DNA of 48,680 nt from SVQP01 sp045660125 (GTDB lineage: Bacteria > Bacillota > Clostridia > Oscillospirales > CAG-272): contig JAZRDG010000138.1 in the NCBI GenBank assembly GCA_045660125.1, positions 1 to 48,680 of the forward strand, written 5' to 3'. Shown piece after piece: positions 40,472-48,647 of the stretch (positions are counted from its first letter, which is position 1; each line of letters starts with the position of its first letter). The notes under the pieces were generated by a model. That model was not told the DNA's origin. It searched no databases and saw nothing but the letters and a program-made list of their open reading frames with translations. The translations under genes were made by a program, and so were the position numbers.

Positions 40472-42685
40472 ATGGCGAAAAAAACAACCAAAGACAAAAA
40501 GGCGGTAGAAAAGATCGAGTATGCGCCCATAAGGCCGCAGCTGATTACTGACACCATTGAGAAAAACTACATGCCCTACGTCATGAGCGTTATCATCTCG
40601 CGTGCAATTCCCGAGATCGACGGCTTTAAGCCCGCGCACAGAAAGCTGCTTTATACCATGTATAAAATGGGGCTTTTGACGGGCGGACGTACCAAGAGTA
40701 CCAACGTCGTGGGTCGTACGCTGACGCTCAATCCGCACGGTGACGCAGCGGTTTACGGGACCATGGTGCGTCTGACACGCGGCTACGAGGCATTGCTGCA
40801 CCCCTTTATCGACTCCAAGGGCTCGTTTGGTAAGCAGTATTCCTCGGACATGAAGTACGCGGCTTCGCGTTACACCGAGGTCAAGCTGGACACCTTCTGT
40901 AACGAGCTGTTCTCGGGCATTTCCAAGGACGCTGTCGATATGGTGGACAACTACGACGGCACGCTCAAGGAGCCCGTGCTGTTCCCTACCACTTTCCCCA
41001 ACGTGCTTGTCACACCCAATATGGGTATTGCGGTCGGTATGGCGTCCAATATCTGCTCGTTTAATCTGGCAGAGATCTGTGACGGCACTATCGCGCTGCT
41101 CAAAAAGCCCAATTTGCCTGTAGAAAAGCTGATGGAGATCATCAAAGCCCCCGATTTCTCGGGCGGCGGTCAGATCATCTACGATGCCGAGCAGTTCAAG
41201 AGCATTTACCAGACCGGTCAGGGCTCGTTCCGCATCCGCTCGCGCTACACCTACGATAAGGTCAACAACTGCATCGACATTCTGCAGATCCCCTACTCCA
41301 CCACCATTGAGCAGATCATGGATAAGATCGCAGAGCTGGTCAAGTCGGGCAAGGTCAAGGAGATCACCGATTTCCGCGATGAGATCGACCTCTCGGGCTT
41401 TAAGCTGACCATTGATATCCGTAAGGGCACAGACCCCGATAAGCTGATGGCGCGCCTGTTCAAGCTCACTCCCTTAGAGGACAGCTTCAAGTGCAACTTC
41501 AACGTGCTGATAGGCGGCTCTCCCAGACAGCTGGGCATTGCAGAGCTGCTGACCGAATGGATCAAGTTCCGTACCGTTTGCGTACGCCGCGAGCTGACGT
41601 ATGAGCTGGGCGAGAAAAAGGCGCAGCTGCATCTGCTCTTGGCGCTTGGCAAGATCCTTTTGGATATTGATAAGGCGATCCGCATCATCCGCCGCACCGA
41701 AAAGGAGGAACAGGTTATCCCCAACCTGATGGAGGGCTTTACCATTGATGAAATTCAGGCAGAATACATTGCCAACATCAAGCTGCGTAACCTCAACAGG
41801 CAGTATATTCTCAACAAGATCGCCGAGATCGAGGATCTCAAGCGCGAAATTGAGAATCTGGAGGAGCTGCTGGGCGACGAATTCAAGATCAAGGCATACA
41901 TTGCCAACCAGCTCAACGACATCAAGAAGAAATACGGCCAGCCCAGAAAGACGCAGATCATTCAGGCTGACGTTGTGCCCGTATTTGAAGAGCCCAAGGT
42001 GGAATCCTACCCCGTTTACATGGTGCTCTCCAAGGAGGGTTATCTCAAAAAGATCACCATGCGCTCGCTGCAGGGTAACGATGAGCAGAAGTTCAAGGAG
42101 GGAGATAGCCTCCTGACCGCCTTTAACGCAGACAACGCGGACGAGCTGACCTTCTTTACCGACAAGTGCAAGGTATTCAAGTGCAAGATCGACGACATTG
42201 AAACCACCAAGGCTTCCCTGCTTGGCGATTTCGTGCCTGCAAAGCTTGGCATGGACGCAGGCGAAAAGCCCTTGTACGTGACCACGCAGCAGGGCTACCC
42301 CGCAGGCGTCAACATGGTATTCATCTTTGAAAACGGTAAGGGCGTGCGCGTGCCTGTCACGGCGTATGAAACCAAGGCTGTGCGCCGCAAGCTGACAAGT
42401 GCTTACTCGGATGCCTCCCCCGTGGTTGCCATTCTGGACGATACCGACAAGAAGCCGCGCGATATCATGCTGATCTCGTCGGATAACCGCGCGATCGTGA
42501 TCAAGACCGCGCTCATTCCCCAAAAGACCACGCGTACCTCCTCGGGTGTCACGCTGATGACGCTCAAGAAGGGTCACACCGTGACCGCCGTACAGGTGGA
42601 CGTTGAGGACTCCAAGGGATATAAGAAGACAAAGATTCCCGCAGTCGGCGTGCCGATCACGGGCGAACAACTCAAAATTGATTAA
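40472..42685 (+). CDS. parC: DNA topoisomerase IV subunit A (ParC-like)
   Basis: The 737-aa type IIA topoisomerase A subunit cleaves and rejoins DNA. It has SVIISRAIPEIDGFKPAHRKLLYTM, the quinolone-determining segment around HGDAAVYGTMVRL, the active-site Tyr in AASRYTEVKL, and FPNVLVTPNMGIAVGMAS. The C-terminal part (about 500-737) has divergent beta-pinwheel blades and no GyrA box, which favours ParC over GyrA. No parE is adjacent in the window. It starts 18 bp after tsaC. Confidence 0.85.
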   Translation: MAKKTTKDKKAVEKIEYAPIRPQLITDTIEKNYMPYVMSVIISRAIPEIDGFKPAHRKLLYTMYKMGLLTGGRTKSTNVVGRTLTLNPHGDAAVYGTMVRLTRGYEALLHPFIDSKGSFGKQYSSDMKYAASRYTEVKLDTFCNELFSGISKDAVDMVDNYDGTLKEPVLFPTTFPNVLVTPNMGIAVGMASNICSFNLAEICDGTIALLKKPNLPVEKLMEIIKAPDFSGGGQIIYDAEQFKSIYQTGQGSFRIRSRYTYDKVNNCIDILQIPYSTTIEQIMDKIAELVKSGKVKEITDFRDEIDLSGFKLTIDIRKGTDPDKLMARLFKLTPLEDSFKCNFNVLIGGSPRQLGIAELLTEWIKFRTVCVRRELTYELGEKKAQLHLLLALGKILLDIDKAIRIIRRTEKEEQVIPNLMEGFTIDEIQAEYIANIKLRNLNRQYILNKIAEIEDLKREIENLEELLGDEFKIKAYIANQLNDIKKKYGQPRKTQIIQADVVPVFEEPKVESYPVYMVLSKEGYLKKITMRSLQGNDEQKFKEGDSLLTAFNADNADELTFFTDKCKVFKCKIDDIETTKASLLGDFVPAKLGMDAGEKPLYVTTQQGYPAGVNMVFIFENGKGVRVPVTAYETKAVRRKLTSAYSDASPVVAILDDTDKKPRDIMLISSDNRAIVIKTALIPQKTTRTSSGVTLMTLKKGHTVTAVQVDVEDSKGYKKTKIPAVGVPITGEQLKID

Positions 42686-42705
42686 TGCTGAAAGGATCTA
42701 CAGAT

Positions 42706-42879
42706 ATGAGCAACAAGAAAAAGAATAAGAAGGTTGTGGAAGCCGAGCAGGAGCTGACCATCAAGCTGGATCGCAAGACCATCATGAGAATCTTGGCAGG
42801 TGCGCTTGCAGCGCTGATGGTGCTGGGTACCATCACCATGACCATTATGTATCTGCTTGAAGGCGGACACGTGCATTAA
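42706..42879 (+). CDS. Small single-pass membrane protein
   Basis: The 57-aa protein has a lysine-rich N-terminus (MSNKKKNKKVVEAEQEL), one membrane segment (ILAGALAALMVLGTITMTIMYLL) and a short exterior tail ending GGHVH. ATG 42706 follows AAAGGA; an ATG overlapping the parC stop is seven codons earlier. No function is known. A terminator follows at once, so it is the last gene of the run. Confidence 0.75.
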   Translation: MSNKKKNKKVVEAEQELTIKLDRKTIMRILAGALAALMVLGTITMTIMYLLEGGHVH

Positions 42880-42884
42880 AAAAG

Positions 42885-42920
42885 CAAAAGGTCGAGTCGG
42901 GTGACTCGACCTTTTGTTTT
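42885..42920 (+). terminator. Rho-independent terminator after the parC run
   Basis: CAAAAGGTCGAGTC and GACTCGACCTTTTG pair around GGGT, followed by TTTT. Confidence 0.85.
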
Positions 42921-42947
42921 GTAGGGTTATTGCGGCGGGAGCAAGCC

Positions 42948-43113
42948 CCAATAGCATTAAGTTAACAAATGACGATGTGCCCCCGCCCCAAGATCCTTCG
43001 CGGCGCCTCGTCCTTCGTTGTCATTCTCGAGCGAAGCGAAGAATCTCGAAGGACGAGGCTTGCTCGAGGATGACAGGGGGCGGGGTAGCAATTCCTTAAC
43101 TTAATGACATTGG
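42948..43113. mobile_element. MITE-like element, 166 bp, nested palindromes
   Basis: The ends are inverted copies of CCAATRKCATTAAGTTAA (42948-42965 and 43096-43113; 16 of 18 positions agree). Inside are further paired arms: GCCCCCGCCCC with GGGGGCGGGG, then CCTCGTCCTTCG with CGAAGGACGAGG, and a core containing CTCGAGCGAAGCGAAGAATC. There is no coding potential. It fills most of the gap between the parC terminator and the AlkD-like gene. Confidence 0.6.
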
Positions 43114-43153
43114 AGCAAGACTGTGTCCTACGGGGACATGACACAAAGAATGC

Positions 43154-43837
43154 TTATCTTACCGCCTTTAACGTCCTCAAATATGCCTTTTGCGCTGCGG
43201 TGATGCGATAGCTTTCCACGGCTTTTTGCACGGTTTTGCGGTGCACCCATGGCGAGAGCCTGCGCTCCTCAAGATACGGCAGCGCCCGATCCCATTGCTT
43301 TGCAAGCGCGGTGGCAAAATACCACGCGATCATCATCTGCACGTAATATTCCTCGCTCTGCACCGCGGCAACACGCTCTGCTTGCTCGGGTGAGAAATGC
43401 TCGTCAAGAAAATACACCATCAAAAGCTCAATGCCAAAGCGCACGGTATACGGGTGCGGCGATTGCAAATACGCGTCGATCTTGTCAAGCAGCGCTGCCC
43501 TGTCGCGCGTCAAGATCTTGGGGCGCAGCGAGTCGCACACCGACCAGTTATCCACGTGCGGCAAAAATGCGTCAAGGTGCGCAAAGCAAGCCTGTACGTC
43601 GCGCATCTGCGAGATCAGGTAGGCGTGCAAGTGGTTTTCCTCCAGATACGTATGCGGCAGATCCTTCATAAACTGCGCCGCCAACGCTGTTCCTGCAATT
43701 TTTTTAGCATACTTGTGCAGCAGCGGCAAGCGCACACCGATCACCGCCTCGCGCGGCAGCGTGGGCAAAAGCTTGGCTGCAAAGTCACCGTATGCCACCT
43801 CTTGCATGGCAAACAGGTCACGTTGAATGTCGGTCAT
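43154..43837 (-). CDS. DNA alkylation repair protein (AlkD-like)
   Basis: The 227-aa protein is made of HEAT-like helices and resembles the AlkD family of DNA glycosylases for alkylated bases. Segments seen: GVRLPLLHKYAKKIA, TYLEENHLHAYLISQM, VDNWSVCDSLRPKIL (the WSVCD pattern carries the conserved Trp and Asp of the family) and YYVQMMIAWYFATALAKQWD. ATG 43837 follows GAAAGGAGC and overlaps the SDR gene's stop. Confidence 0.85.
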   Translation of the reverse strand: MTDIQRDLFAMQEVAYGDFAAKLLPTLPREAVIGVRLPLLHKYAKKIAGTALAAQFMKDLPHTYLEENHLHAYLISQMRDVQACFAHLDAFLPHVDNWSVCDSLRPKILTRDRAALLDKIDAYLQSPHPYTVRFGIELLMVYFLDEHFSPEQAERVAAVQSEEYYVQMMIAWYFATALAKQWDRALPYLEERRLSPWVHRKTVQKAVESYRITAAQKAYLRTLKAVR

Positions 43838-44724
43838 GGCAGCTCCTTTCCTGCAAGCTCTTTGTATATACGCTCGGCTTGGGCGCACACGCGCTCCTGT
43901 TCCGTTTTCTCGTAGCTGTCGTACCTTCCCTTGCGCGGCAAACCCCACACGTCAAAGACGCGCGGACCGATCCACGCACCCGGTGCGGTATCCTCAAACA
44001 CGCCCTGCAAAATCGACAGGCAGGCGCGCCTTGGGTGCATGAAAATCACCTTCATGGGGTATTTGATCAGCGCGTACAGCCACTTCGGGTAATGCGCGGT
44101 GATGCCCGTGACCGCAATGCCCGGGTGCGTCACGGCAATATGCAGCCCTGCGCGCGCTGCCGCCTCGGGAGCGGCAAGCATCAGGTACCGCTTGGCGTTG
44201 CCGTACACCAGCGAAGCCTTTTTGCGCGTGCGGAAATCCACGTCATCGGGATCGGTGAGTGAATACCTATGCGCAATGCTGCCCACCAGCACCACCCTGC
44301 CCCCTCTTGCCGCAAGGTGCGGTGCAAGACGGCACATCAGATAATAGGGCGCGGCAAAATTGATCTGAAACACGTTGTCAAGCCCCGACGAGGTCATAAA
44401 ACGCGGCACGGCATACGCGCCCGCGTTGAGGATCAGCACGTCCACCCCCATATGCTCCAGCTGCGCGGCAGCGCTCTCCACGCTTTGCATATCGGCAAGA
44501 TCGGCACGCACGATCTCCACGCGCATTGCAGGGTGCTTTGCAAGCAAAGCTTGCCTGTGCGCCTCTGCCTTGCCCGCGTTGCGGTCAAGCAGAATCAGAT
44601 CCGCACCAAGATCCGCCAGACACGCGCAAATTTCCTTGCCAAGCCCGCCTGTCGAGCCTGATACGGCAACCGTCTTGCCCACCAGCGACGCGGTATGCTT
44701 TTTGAGCCAAGCCCTTGTCGTCAT
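43834..44724 (-). CDS. Short-chain dehydrogenase/reductase
   Basis: The 296-aa SDR protein has the nucleotide-binding VAVSGSTGGLGKEI, ADLADMQSV, LILNAGAY (NAG motif), catalytic Ser in LVGSIAHRYS and Tyr/Lys in VYGNAKRY. It resembles the retinol dehydrogenase/WW-domain oxidoreductase-like group; the substrate is unknown. It precedes and overlaps the AlkD-like gene. Confidence 0.9.
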   Translation of the reverse strand: MTTRAWLKKHTASLVGKTVAVSGSTGGLGKEICACLADLGADLILLDRNAGKAEAHRQALLAKHPAMRVEIVRADLADMQSVESAAAQLEHMGVDVLILNAGAYAVPRFMTSSGLDNVFQINFAAPYYLMCRLAPHLAARGGRVVLVGSIAHRYSLTDPDDVDFRTRKKASLVYGNAKRYLMLAAPEAAARAGLHIAVTHPGIAVTGITAHYPKWLYALIKYPMKVIFMHPRRACLSILQGVFEDTAPGAWIGPRVFDVWGLPRKGRYDSYEKTEQERVCAQAERIYKELAGKELP

Positions 44725-44748
44725 AGCCTCGCCCCCTTTCTTCTCTTC

Positions 44749-44776
44749 ATTATATCATAAATCCCGATTTTTGCAA
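44749..44776 (-). promoter_or_regulatory. Sigma-A promoter of the SDR-AlkD pair
   Basis: TTGCAA (44771-44776), 16 nt, TATAAT (44749-44754) on the minus strand, followed by AAAGGGGGCGAGG before the ATG. Confidence 0.6.
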
Positions 44777-44913
44777 TATACATGACGGGAAAATCCCCAC
44801 CGAAAAAGATTTATCAAAAATATTTTTGTTTTTTTTCAAAAAATCGGAACTTTTTTGAAAAAAATGCATCTATATAGGTGACGGGGCATTTGAGTGCCGC
44901 GAAAATGCATTTC

Positions 44914-44942
44914 TTGACAATTTTTACCCTGCATGATATAAT
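44914..44942 (+). promoter_or_regulatory. Perfect consensus sigma-A promoter before the lipoprotein gene
   Basis: TTGACA (44914-44919), 17 nt, TATAAT (44937-44942). The transcript would have a leader of about 100 nt before the lipoprotein start, containing a palindromic 25-bp repeat. The region 44777-44913 is AT-rich with T-runs and no gene. Confidence 0.8.
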
Positions 44943-44988
44943 GAAAAAAACGGACCGTGAATTTTCGCGCGCATAGCAATATTTTCGT

Positions 44989-45013
44989 GTAACAGAGAAC
45001 CGTCCCCTGTTAC
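44989..45013. repeat. 25-bp repeat, left copy
   Basis: GTAACAG and CTGTTAC flank AGAACCGTCCC. An identical copy lies at 45963-45987 in the same orientation, about 950 bp away. Confidence 0.85.
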
Positions 45014-45051
45014 AGGTATTATTCACTTTGGAAAGGAGACAATTGAAAAGC

Positions 45052-45753
45052 ATGAAAAAATCAAGAGTATTTGCGTGCGGCATCATCATTATAACACTTA
45101 TAAGCATCTTGTTCATCTCCTGTGGTTCACCCGGTCCCAATCGTGTTATGCTGCACGGGGCAGCATCTTGCTCAATTCCCGGCATGTTTTGCCATGATCC
45201 TGCATTCGCCAAAGTCCAGGTCATAGAGCAAGACGATTATAGCAGAGTTTTATTCTCCTATACTGCTATATCCGGTATTACAGAGCAAGAGCAAACGGCT
45301 TGGGTGATATGCCAAAAACACACTGACAAGTATGTTTATTATTATGAAGACATGAATTATTCTTTTTCAAATGATAAAGACACCGTAGCATCCCTGAAAC
45401 AGCAGAACGATTGGGGAGAGCCTTTGGATGAACGCAAATTTTCTGTACGTCAGCCAAAATCTCAAATTTTATCTCCCGGAATATACATTGATACTGATTT
45501 GGAAAGAAATAAAATTATTCGTGCAATTAAAAAAAGTTATGACTATAACTATATCGGCTCCGGTATTTGCGATGCGGATGGAAAAGGTAATGAATTATGG
45601 CATTTTGCTTTGGAAAAGGATGGAACGGTTCAAAAGTTCTTTGTGATTTCCAACTCAGAATATGAGATCTATTTGCTTGAAATTGTGAATGATACTTTTT
45701 CTCCCGAGGAACTCCATGAATTCAAAGTGAATAGCGGTTGGCATTTTAATTAG
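45052..45753 (+). CDS. AT-rich hypothetical lipoprotein
   Basis: The 233-aa protein has a signal peptide with lipobox (SILFISCGS, Cys at about residue 24) and is predicted to be surface anchored. The mature part is of mixed alpha/beta type with many aromatic residues (KYVYYYEDMNYSFSNDKD, IIRAIKKSYDYNY). I recognise no domain. Codons are AT-rich compared with all neighbours, a sign of transfer. AAAGGAG precedes two in-frame starts, TTG 45043 (4 nt away) and ATG 45052 (13 nt away); I give the ATG. A consensus promoter lies upstream. Confidence 0.7.
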   Translation: MKKSRVFACGIIIITLISILFISCGSPGPNRVMLHGAASCSIPGMFCHDPAFAKVQVIEQDDYSRVLFSYTAISGITEQEQTAWVICQKHTDKYVYYYEDMNYSFSNDKDTVASLKQQNDWGEPLDERKFSVRQPKSQILSPGIYIDTDLERNKIIRAIKKSYDYNYIGSGICDADGKGNELWHFALEKDGTVQKFFVISNSEYEIYLLEIVNDTFSPEELHEFKVNSGWHFN

Positions 45754-45812
45754 TATTTCGTTTTGTTTTCCACCCCCGCCGCTTCGGCGGCGGGGCGGGG
45801 CGGTCAAGCTGA

Positions 45813-46034
45813 TGCTGTTCCCTGCTCGACGGTGCCTTGAAGTCGGTCGAAAGTACTATGGGCGGTCGAGGGTACGAATACACCTACGACACCAAGGGGC
45901 AGATGATCGGCTATGCCGAGTACGACACGGGAAATCAAAATACTCTGCTGCAAGCCACGAATGTAACAGAGAACCGTCCCCTGTTACACCTGTTACAAGG
46001 CAATGCCGTTCCCTGCTTATTTACCCAATCATAA
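45813..46034 (+). pseudogene. Relic of a YD-repeat (Rhs/WapA-like) protein
   Basis: The frame reads CCSLLDGALKSVESTMGG and RGYEYTYDTKGQMIGYAEYD, a clear YD repeat as found in Rhs and wall-associated toxin-delivery proteins, whose full forms exceed 1000 aa. No start with a binding site exists and nothing upstream continues the protein. A 25-bp repeat copy is inserted within the frame (45963-45987), giving the odd sequence NVTENRPLLHLLQ. It is a fragment from a larger lost gene. Confidence 0.7.
45963..45987. repeat. 25-bp repeat, right copy
   Basis: Identical to 44989-45013 and in direct orientation; the two copies bracket the lipoprotein gene and part of the YD relic. A partial third copy (CTGTTAC) follows at about 45990. 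Confidence 0.85.
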
Positions 46035-46046
46035 CAAATCTATACA

Positions 46047-46080
46047 CCCCGAGGCGCGCATCCGCTCGCCTCGGGGAATT
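46047..46080 (+). terminator. Terminator after the YD relic
   Basis: CCCCGAGGCG and CGCCTCGGGG pair across a 10-nt loop and are followed by AATTTTAT. Confidence 0.7.
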
Positions 46081-46127
46081 TTATCTGAAATAAAGGTAAA
46101 ATGCACAAAATATTTTCCCAAAAACTA

Positions 46128-46156
46128 TTGACAAATCACAAAAGGTATGGTATACT
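46128..46156 (+). promoter_or_regulatory. Sigma-A promoter of ylxM-ffh
   Basis: TTGACA (46128-46133), 17 nt, TATACT (46151-46156), 53 bp before ylxM. Confidence 0.75.
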
Positions 46157-46208
46157 CTGTAAAGTGTTTTGCTTTACACGAGTACGCCGAGAGATCACGG
46201 AGCATGAT

Positions 46209-46541
46209 ATGTTTGAAAAGAACCTGAATATCGCATATCTGCTGGACTTTTACGGCGAGGTGTTGCCCGAGAGAAAGCGCACCGTGATGGAATACTACTA
46301 TCAGGATGACCTTTCACTTGCCGAAATTGCCGAGGAGATCGGTATTTCCAGGCAGGGTGTGCGCGACATGATCAAGAAAAGCGAGGAGGAGCTGTTCTTC
46401 TACGAGGAAAAGCTGCACTTGGCAGACCGCTTTTCCAAAGCAAAGCAGCATGCGGACAGAGCCTTGGCACTTTGCCGAGAGCAAAACGCTTCCCCCGAGC
46501 TGGTGGCAAGCATTGAGCGGCTGCTGGAACACATGCAATAA
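46209..46541 (+). CDS. ylxM: YlxM/p13-family helix-turn-helix protein
   Basis: The 110-aa protein belongs to the YlxM family found before ffh in Firmicutes; it is linked to the signal recognition particle. It has NIAYLLDFYGEVLPERKRTVMEYYYQDDLSLAEIAEEIGISRQGVRDMI, a sigma-70 region-4-like helix-turn-helix, then a helical tail. ATG 46209 follows CGGAG. ffh begins 17 bp later. Confidence 0.92.
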   Translation: MFEKNLNIAYLLDFYGEVLPERKRTVMEYYYQDDLSLAEIAEEIGISRQGVRDMIKKSEEELFFYEEKLHLADRFSKAKQHADRALALCREQNASPELVASIERLLEHMQ

Positions 46542-46558
46542 CACACGGAGGTACAACA

Positions 46559-47902
46559 ATGTTTGAAAGCTTAGGCGAAAAACTGAGCAATGCCTTCAAG
46601 AAATTCAAAAACAAGGGAAAGCTGACCGAGGCGGACGTCAAGGCAGGTATGCGCGAGGTCAAGCTTGCGCTCCTCGAAGCAGACGTTAACTTCAAGGTCG
46701 TAAAAGCCTTTATCAATACCGTATCCGAGCGTGCCGTGGGTACAGAGGTCATGGAATCCCTCAACCCCGGTCAGCAGATCGTCAAGATCGTCAACGAGGA
46801 GCTGACAGCTCTGATGGGCGGCTCGCAAGCCAAGCTCACCATTGCTCCCAAGCCTCCCACGGTCATTATGATGGTCGGTTTGCAGGGTGCGGGTAAAACC
46901 ACCCATGCAGGTAAGCTTGCGCTGATGTACAAAAAGCAAGGCAAGCATCCGCTCTTGGTAGCGTGTGACGTGTACCGTCCCGCAGCAATCAAGCAGCTGG
47001 AGGTTGTCGGTGCGCAGATCGACGTGCCGGTATTCCAGATGGGCGATAAGGAATCCCCTGTTAAGATTGCCAAGGAAGGTATCAAGCTCGCAATGCAAAA
47101 GGGCTACGACATGGTGTTTGTGGACACTGCGGGCCGTTTGCAGATCGATGAAAAGCTGATGCAGGAGCTGCAGGATATCAAGGCAGCGGTCAACCCTGCG
47201 GAGATCCTTTTGACGGTTGACGCCATGATCGGTCAGGAATCGGTCAACGTGGCTGACACCTTTAACAAGATGCTCGATATCACGGGCGTCATTCTGACCA
47301 AGCTGGACGGCGACACCAGAGGCGGTGCGGCTCTCTCGATCCGCTACGTGACCGGCAAGCCTATCAAGTTTATCGGTATTGGCGAGAAGATGGACGCAAT
47401 TGAACCCTTCTACCCCGACAGAATGGCAAGCAGAATTCTCGGTATGGGCGACGTGCTGACGCTGATTGAAAAGGCACAGCAGCAGTTCGACGAGAAAAAG
47501 GCAGCCGAGATGGAGCAAAAGCTGCGCTCGCAGACCTTCACCTTGGACGATTACCTGGAGCAATTTGACCAGCTCAAGAACATGGGCGACCTCAATCAGC
47601 TCGCAGGCATGATCCCCGGTATGAAGCCCGGACAGCTCAAGGACGCTAAGGTGGACGAAAAGCTGCTGGCAAGACAAGAAGCAATCATCCTCTCCATGAC
47701 CAAGAAGGAGCGCGCAAAGCCCGAGCTGCTTAACGCATCCAGAAAGATCCGCATTGCCAAGGGCAGCGGCACCACGGTTGAGGACGTAAACCGCCTGCTC
47801 AAGCAGTTTGAGCAGATCCGAAAGCTGATGAAGCAGTTCTCGGATATGGGCAAAACAAAAAAAGGCAGACGCGCCTTGGGTAAAATGAACATTCCGTTCT
47901 AA
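46559..47902 (+). CDS. ffh: Signal recognition particle protein Ffh (SRP54)
   Basis: Ffh is the SRP GTPase that brings ribosomes making membrane proteins to FtsY. The 447-aa protein has the N domain, the G domain with GLQGAGKTTHAGKLA (G1), VACDVYRPAAIKQL, DTAGRLQIDEKLM (G3) and LTKLDGDTRGGAAL (G4), and a Met-rich M domain (LEQFDQLKNMGDLNQLAGMIPGM, GSGTTVEDVNRLLKQFEQIRKLMKQ). An SRP RNA gene is not seen nearby. Confidence 0.98.
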   Translation: MFESLGEKLSNAFKKFKNKGKLTEADVKAGMREVKLALLEADVNFKVVKAFINTVSERAVGTEVMESLNPGQQIVKIVNEELTALMGGSQAKLTIAPKPPTVIMMVGLQGAGKTTHAGKLALMYKKQGKHPLLVACDVYRPAAIKQLEVVGAQIDVPVFQMGDKESPVKIAKEGIKLAMQKGYDMVFVDTAGRLQIDEKLMQELQDIKAAVNPAEILLTVDAMIGQESVNVADTFNKMLDITGVILTKLDGDTRGGAALSIRYVTGKPIKFIGIGEKMDAIEPFYPDRMASRILGMGDVLTLIEKAQQQFDEKKAAEMEQKLRSQTFTLDDYLEQFDQLKNMGDLNQLAGMIPGMKPGQLKDAKVDEKLLARQEAIILSMTKKERAKPELLNASRKIRIAKGSGTTVEDVNRLLKQFEQIRKLMKQFSDMGKTKKGRRALGKMNIPF

Positions 47903-47964
47903 ATCAATCGGAATTCATAAAAATAAAAAAATATATAAAAACAAATTTTTGGAGGAATTTAACC

Positions 47965-48207
47965 ATGGTAAAAATGAGACTGAGAAGAATGGGCGCTAAG
48001 AAGGCTCCCTTCTACCGCGTAGTTGTATCCGACAGCCGTAGCCCCAGAGATGGCCGCTTCATCGAAGAGATCGGTTACTACAACCCTATGACTGCTCCCG
48101 AGGAGATCAAGATCGACGCTGAGAAGGCTAAGAAGTGGATCGCTAACGGCGCACAGCCCACCGAAACTGTAAAGGTACTGCTCAAGAAGACCGGTATCAC
48201 CGAGTAA
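47965..48207 (+). CDS. rpsP: 30S ribosomal protein S16
   Basis: The 80-aa protein has the S16 pattern VKMRLRRMGAKKAPFYRVVVSDSRSPRDGRFIEEIGYYNP. GGAGG lies before the ATG. It follows ffh as in most Firmicutes. Confidence 0.98.
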   Translation: MVKMRLRRMGAKKAPFYRVVVSDSRSPRDGRFIEEIGYYNPMTAPEEIKIDAEKAKKWIANGAQPTETVKVLLKKTGITE

Positions 48208-48225
48208 TCAAGGGCGAGGTTAAGC

Positions 48226-48462
48226 ATGACGGATTTGAAGACCACCTTGCGTGACATTGCAGCCGCCATCGTGGACCACCCCGATGACGTCACTGTCGTC
48301 AGCGAGGAAACAGAGACAACCATCACCCTGACTTTGAGTGTTCACCCCGATGACATGGGCATGGTAATCGGTAGACAGGGCCGCATTGCAAAGGCGATCC
48401 GTACCGTTATCAAGGCAGCATCCACCGGTATCAACAAGAAGGTCAACGTAGACATCAGATGA
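48226..48462 (+). CDS. khpA: KH-domain RNA-binding protein KhpA (YlqC)
   Basis: The 78-aa protein is a single KH domain, with the GxxG loop in IGRQGRIAKAIRTVIKAA. KhpA acts with KhpB on RNA and cell elongation in other Firmicutes. It begins 18 bp after rpsP. The usual next genes rimM, trmD and rplS do not follow; a terminator does. Confidence 0.93.
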   Translation: MTDLKTTLRDIAAAIVDHPDDVTVVSEETETTITLTLSVHPDDMGMVIGRQGRIAKAIRTVIKAASTGINKKVNVDIR

Positions 48463-48465
48463 TGT

Positions 48466-48500
48466 AAAAAGAACGACACCGCGAGGTGTCGTTCTTTTTT
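48466..48500 (+). terminator. Rho-independent terminator of the ffh-rpsP-khpA operon
   Basis: GAACGACACC and GGTGTCGTTC pair around GCGA with AAAAA before and TTTTTT after. The stretch 48501-48647 holds no gene I can support. Confidence 0.9.
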
Positions 48501-48647
48501 GTTGTATTCCCGACAGACGGATGTGCATTAAAAAAGGGCGCAAATGAGAATGATAAATTATCGGGGAATTTAGCGAAAATCAAGGATTGTATCACTTGGA
48601 TGCAGTTTCGGATCGTTTTTTTTGAATAGTTGCCGCAGGGGCGGGCG

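Noticed and set aside
44777..45027. tRNA or small RNA gene in the gap before the lipoprotein
   Set aside because: No cloverleaf or terminator is visible; the promoter at 44914 is more simply assigned to the lipoprotein gene.
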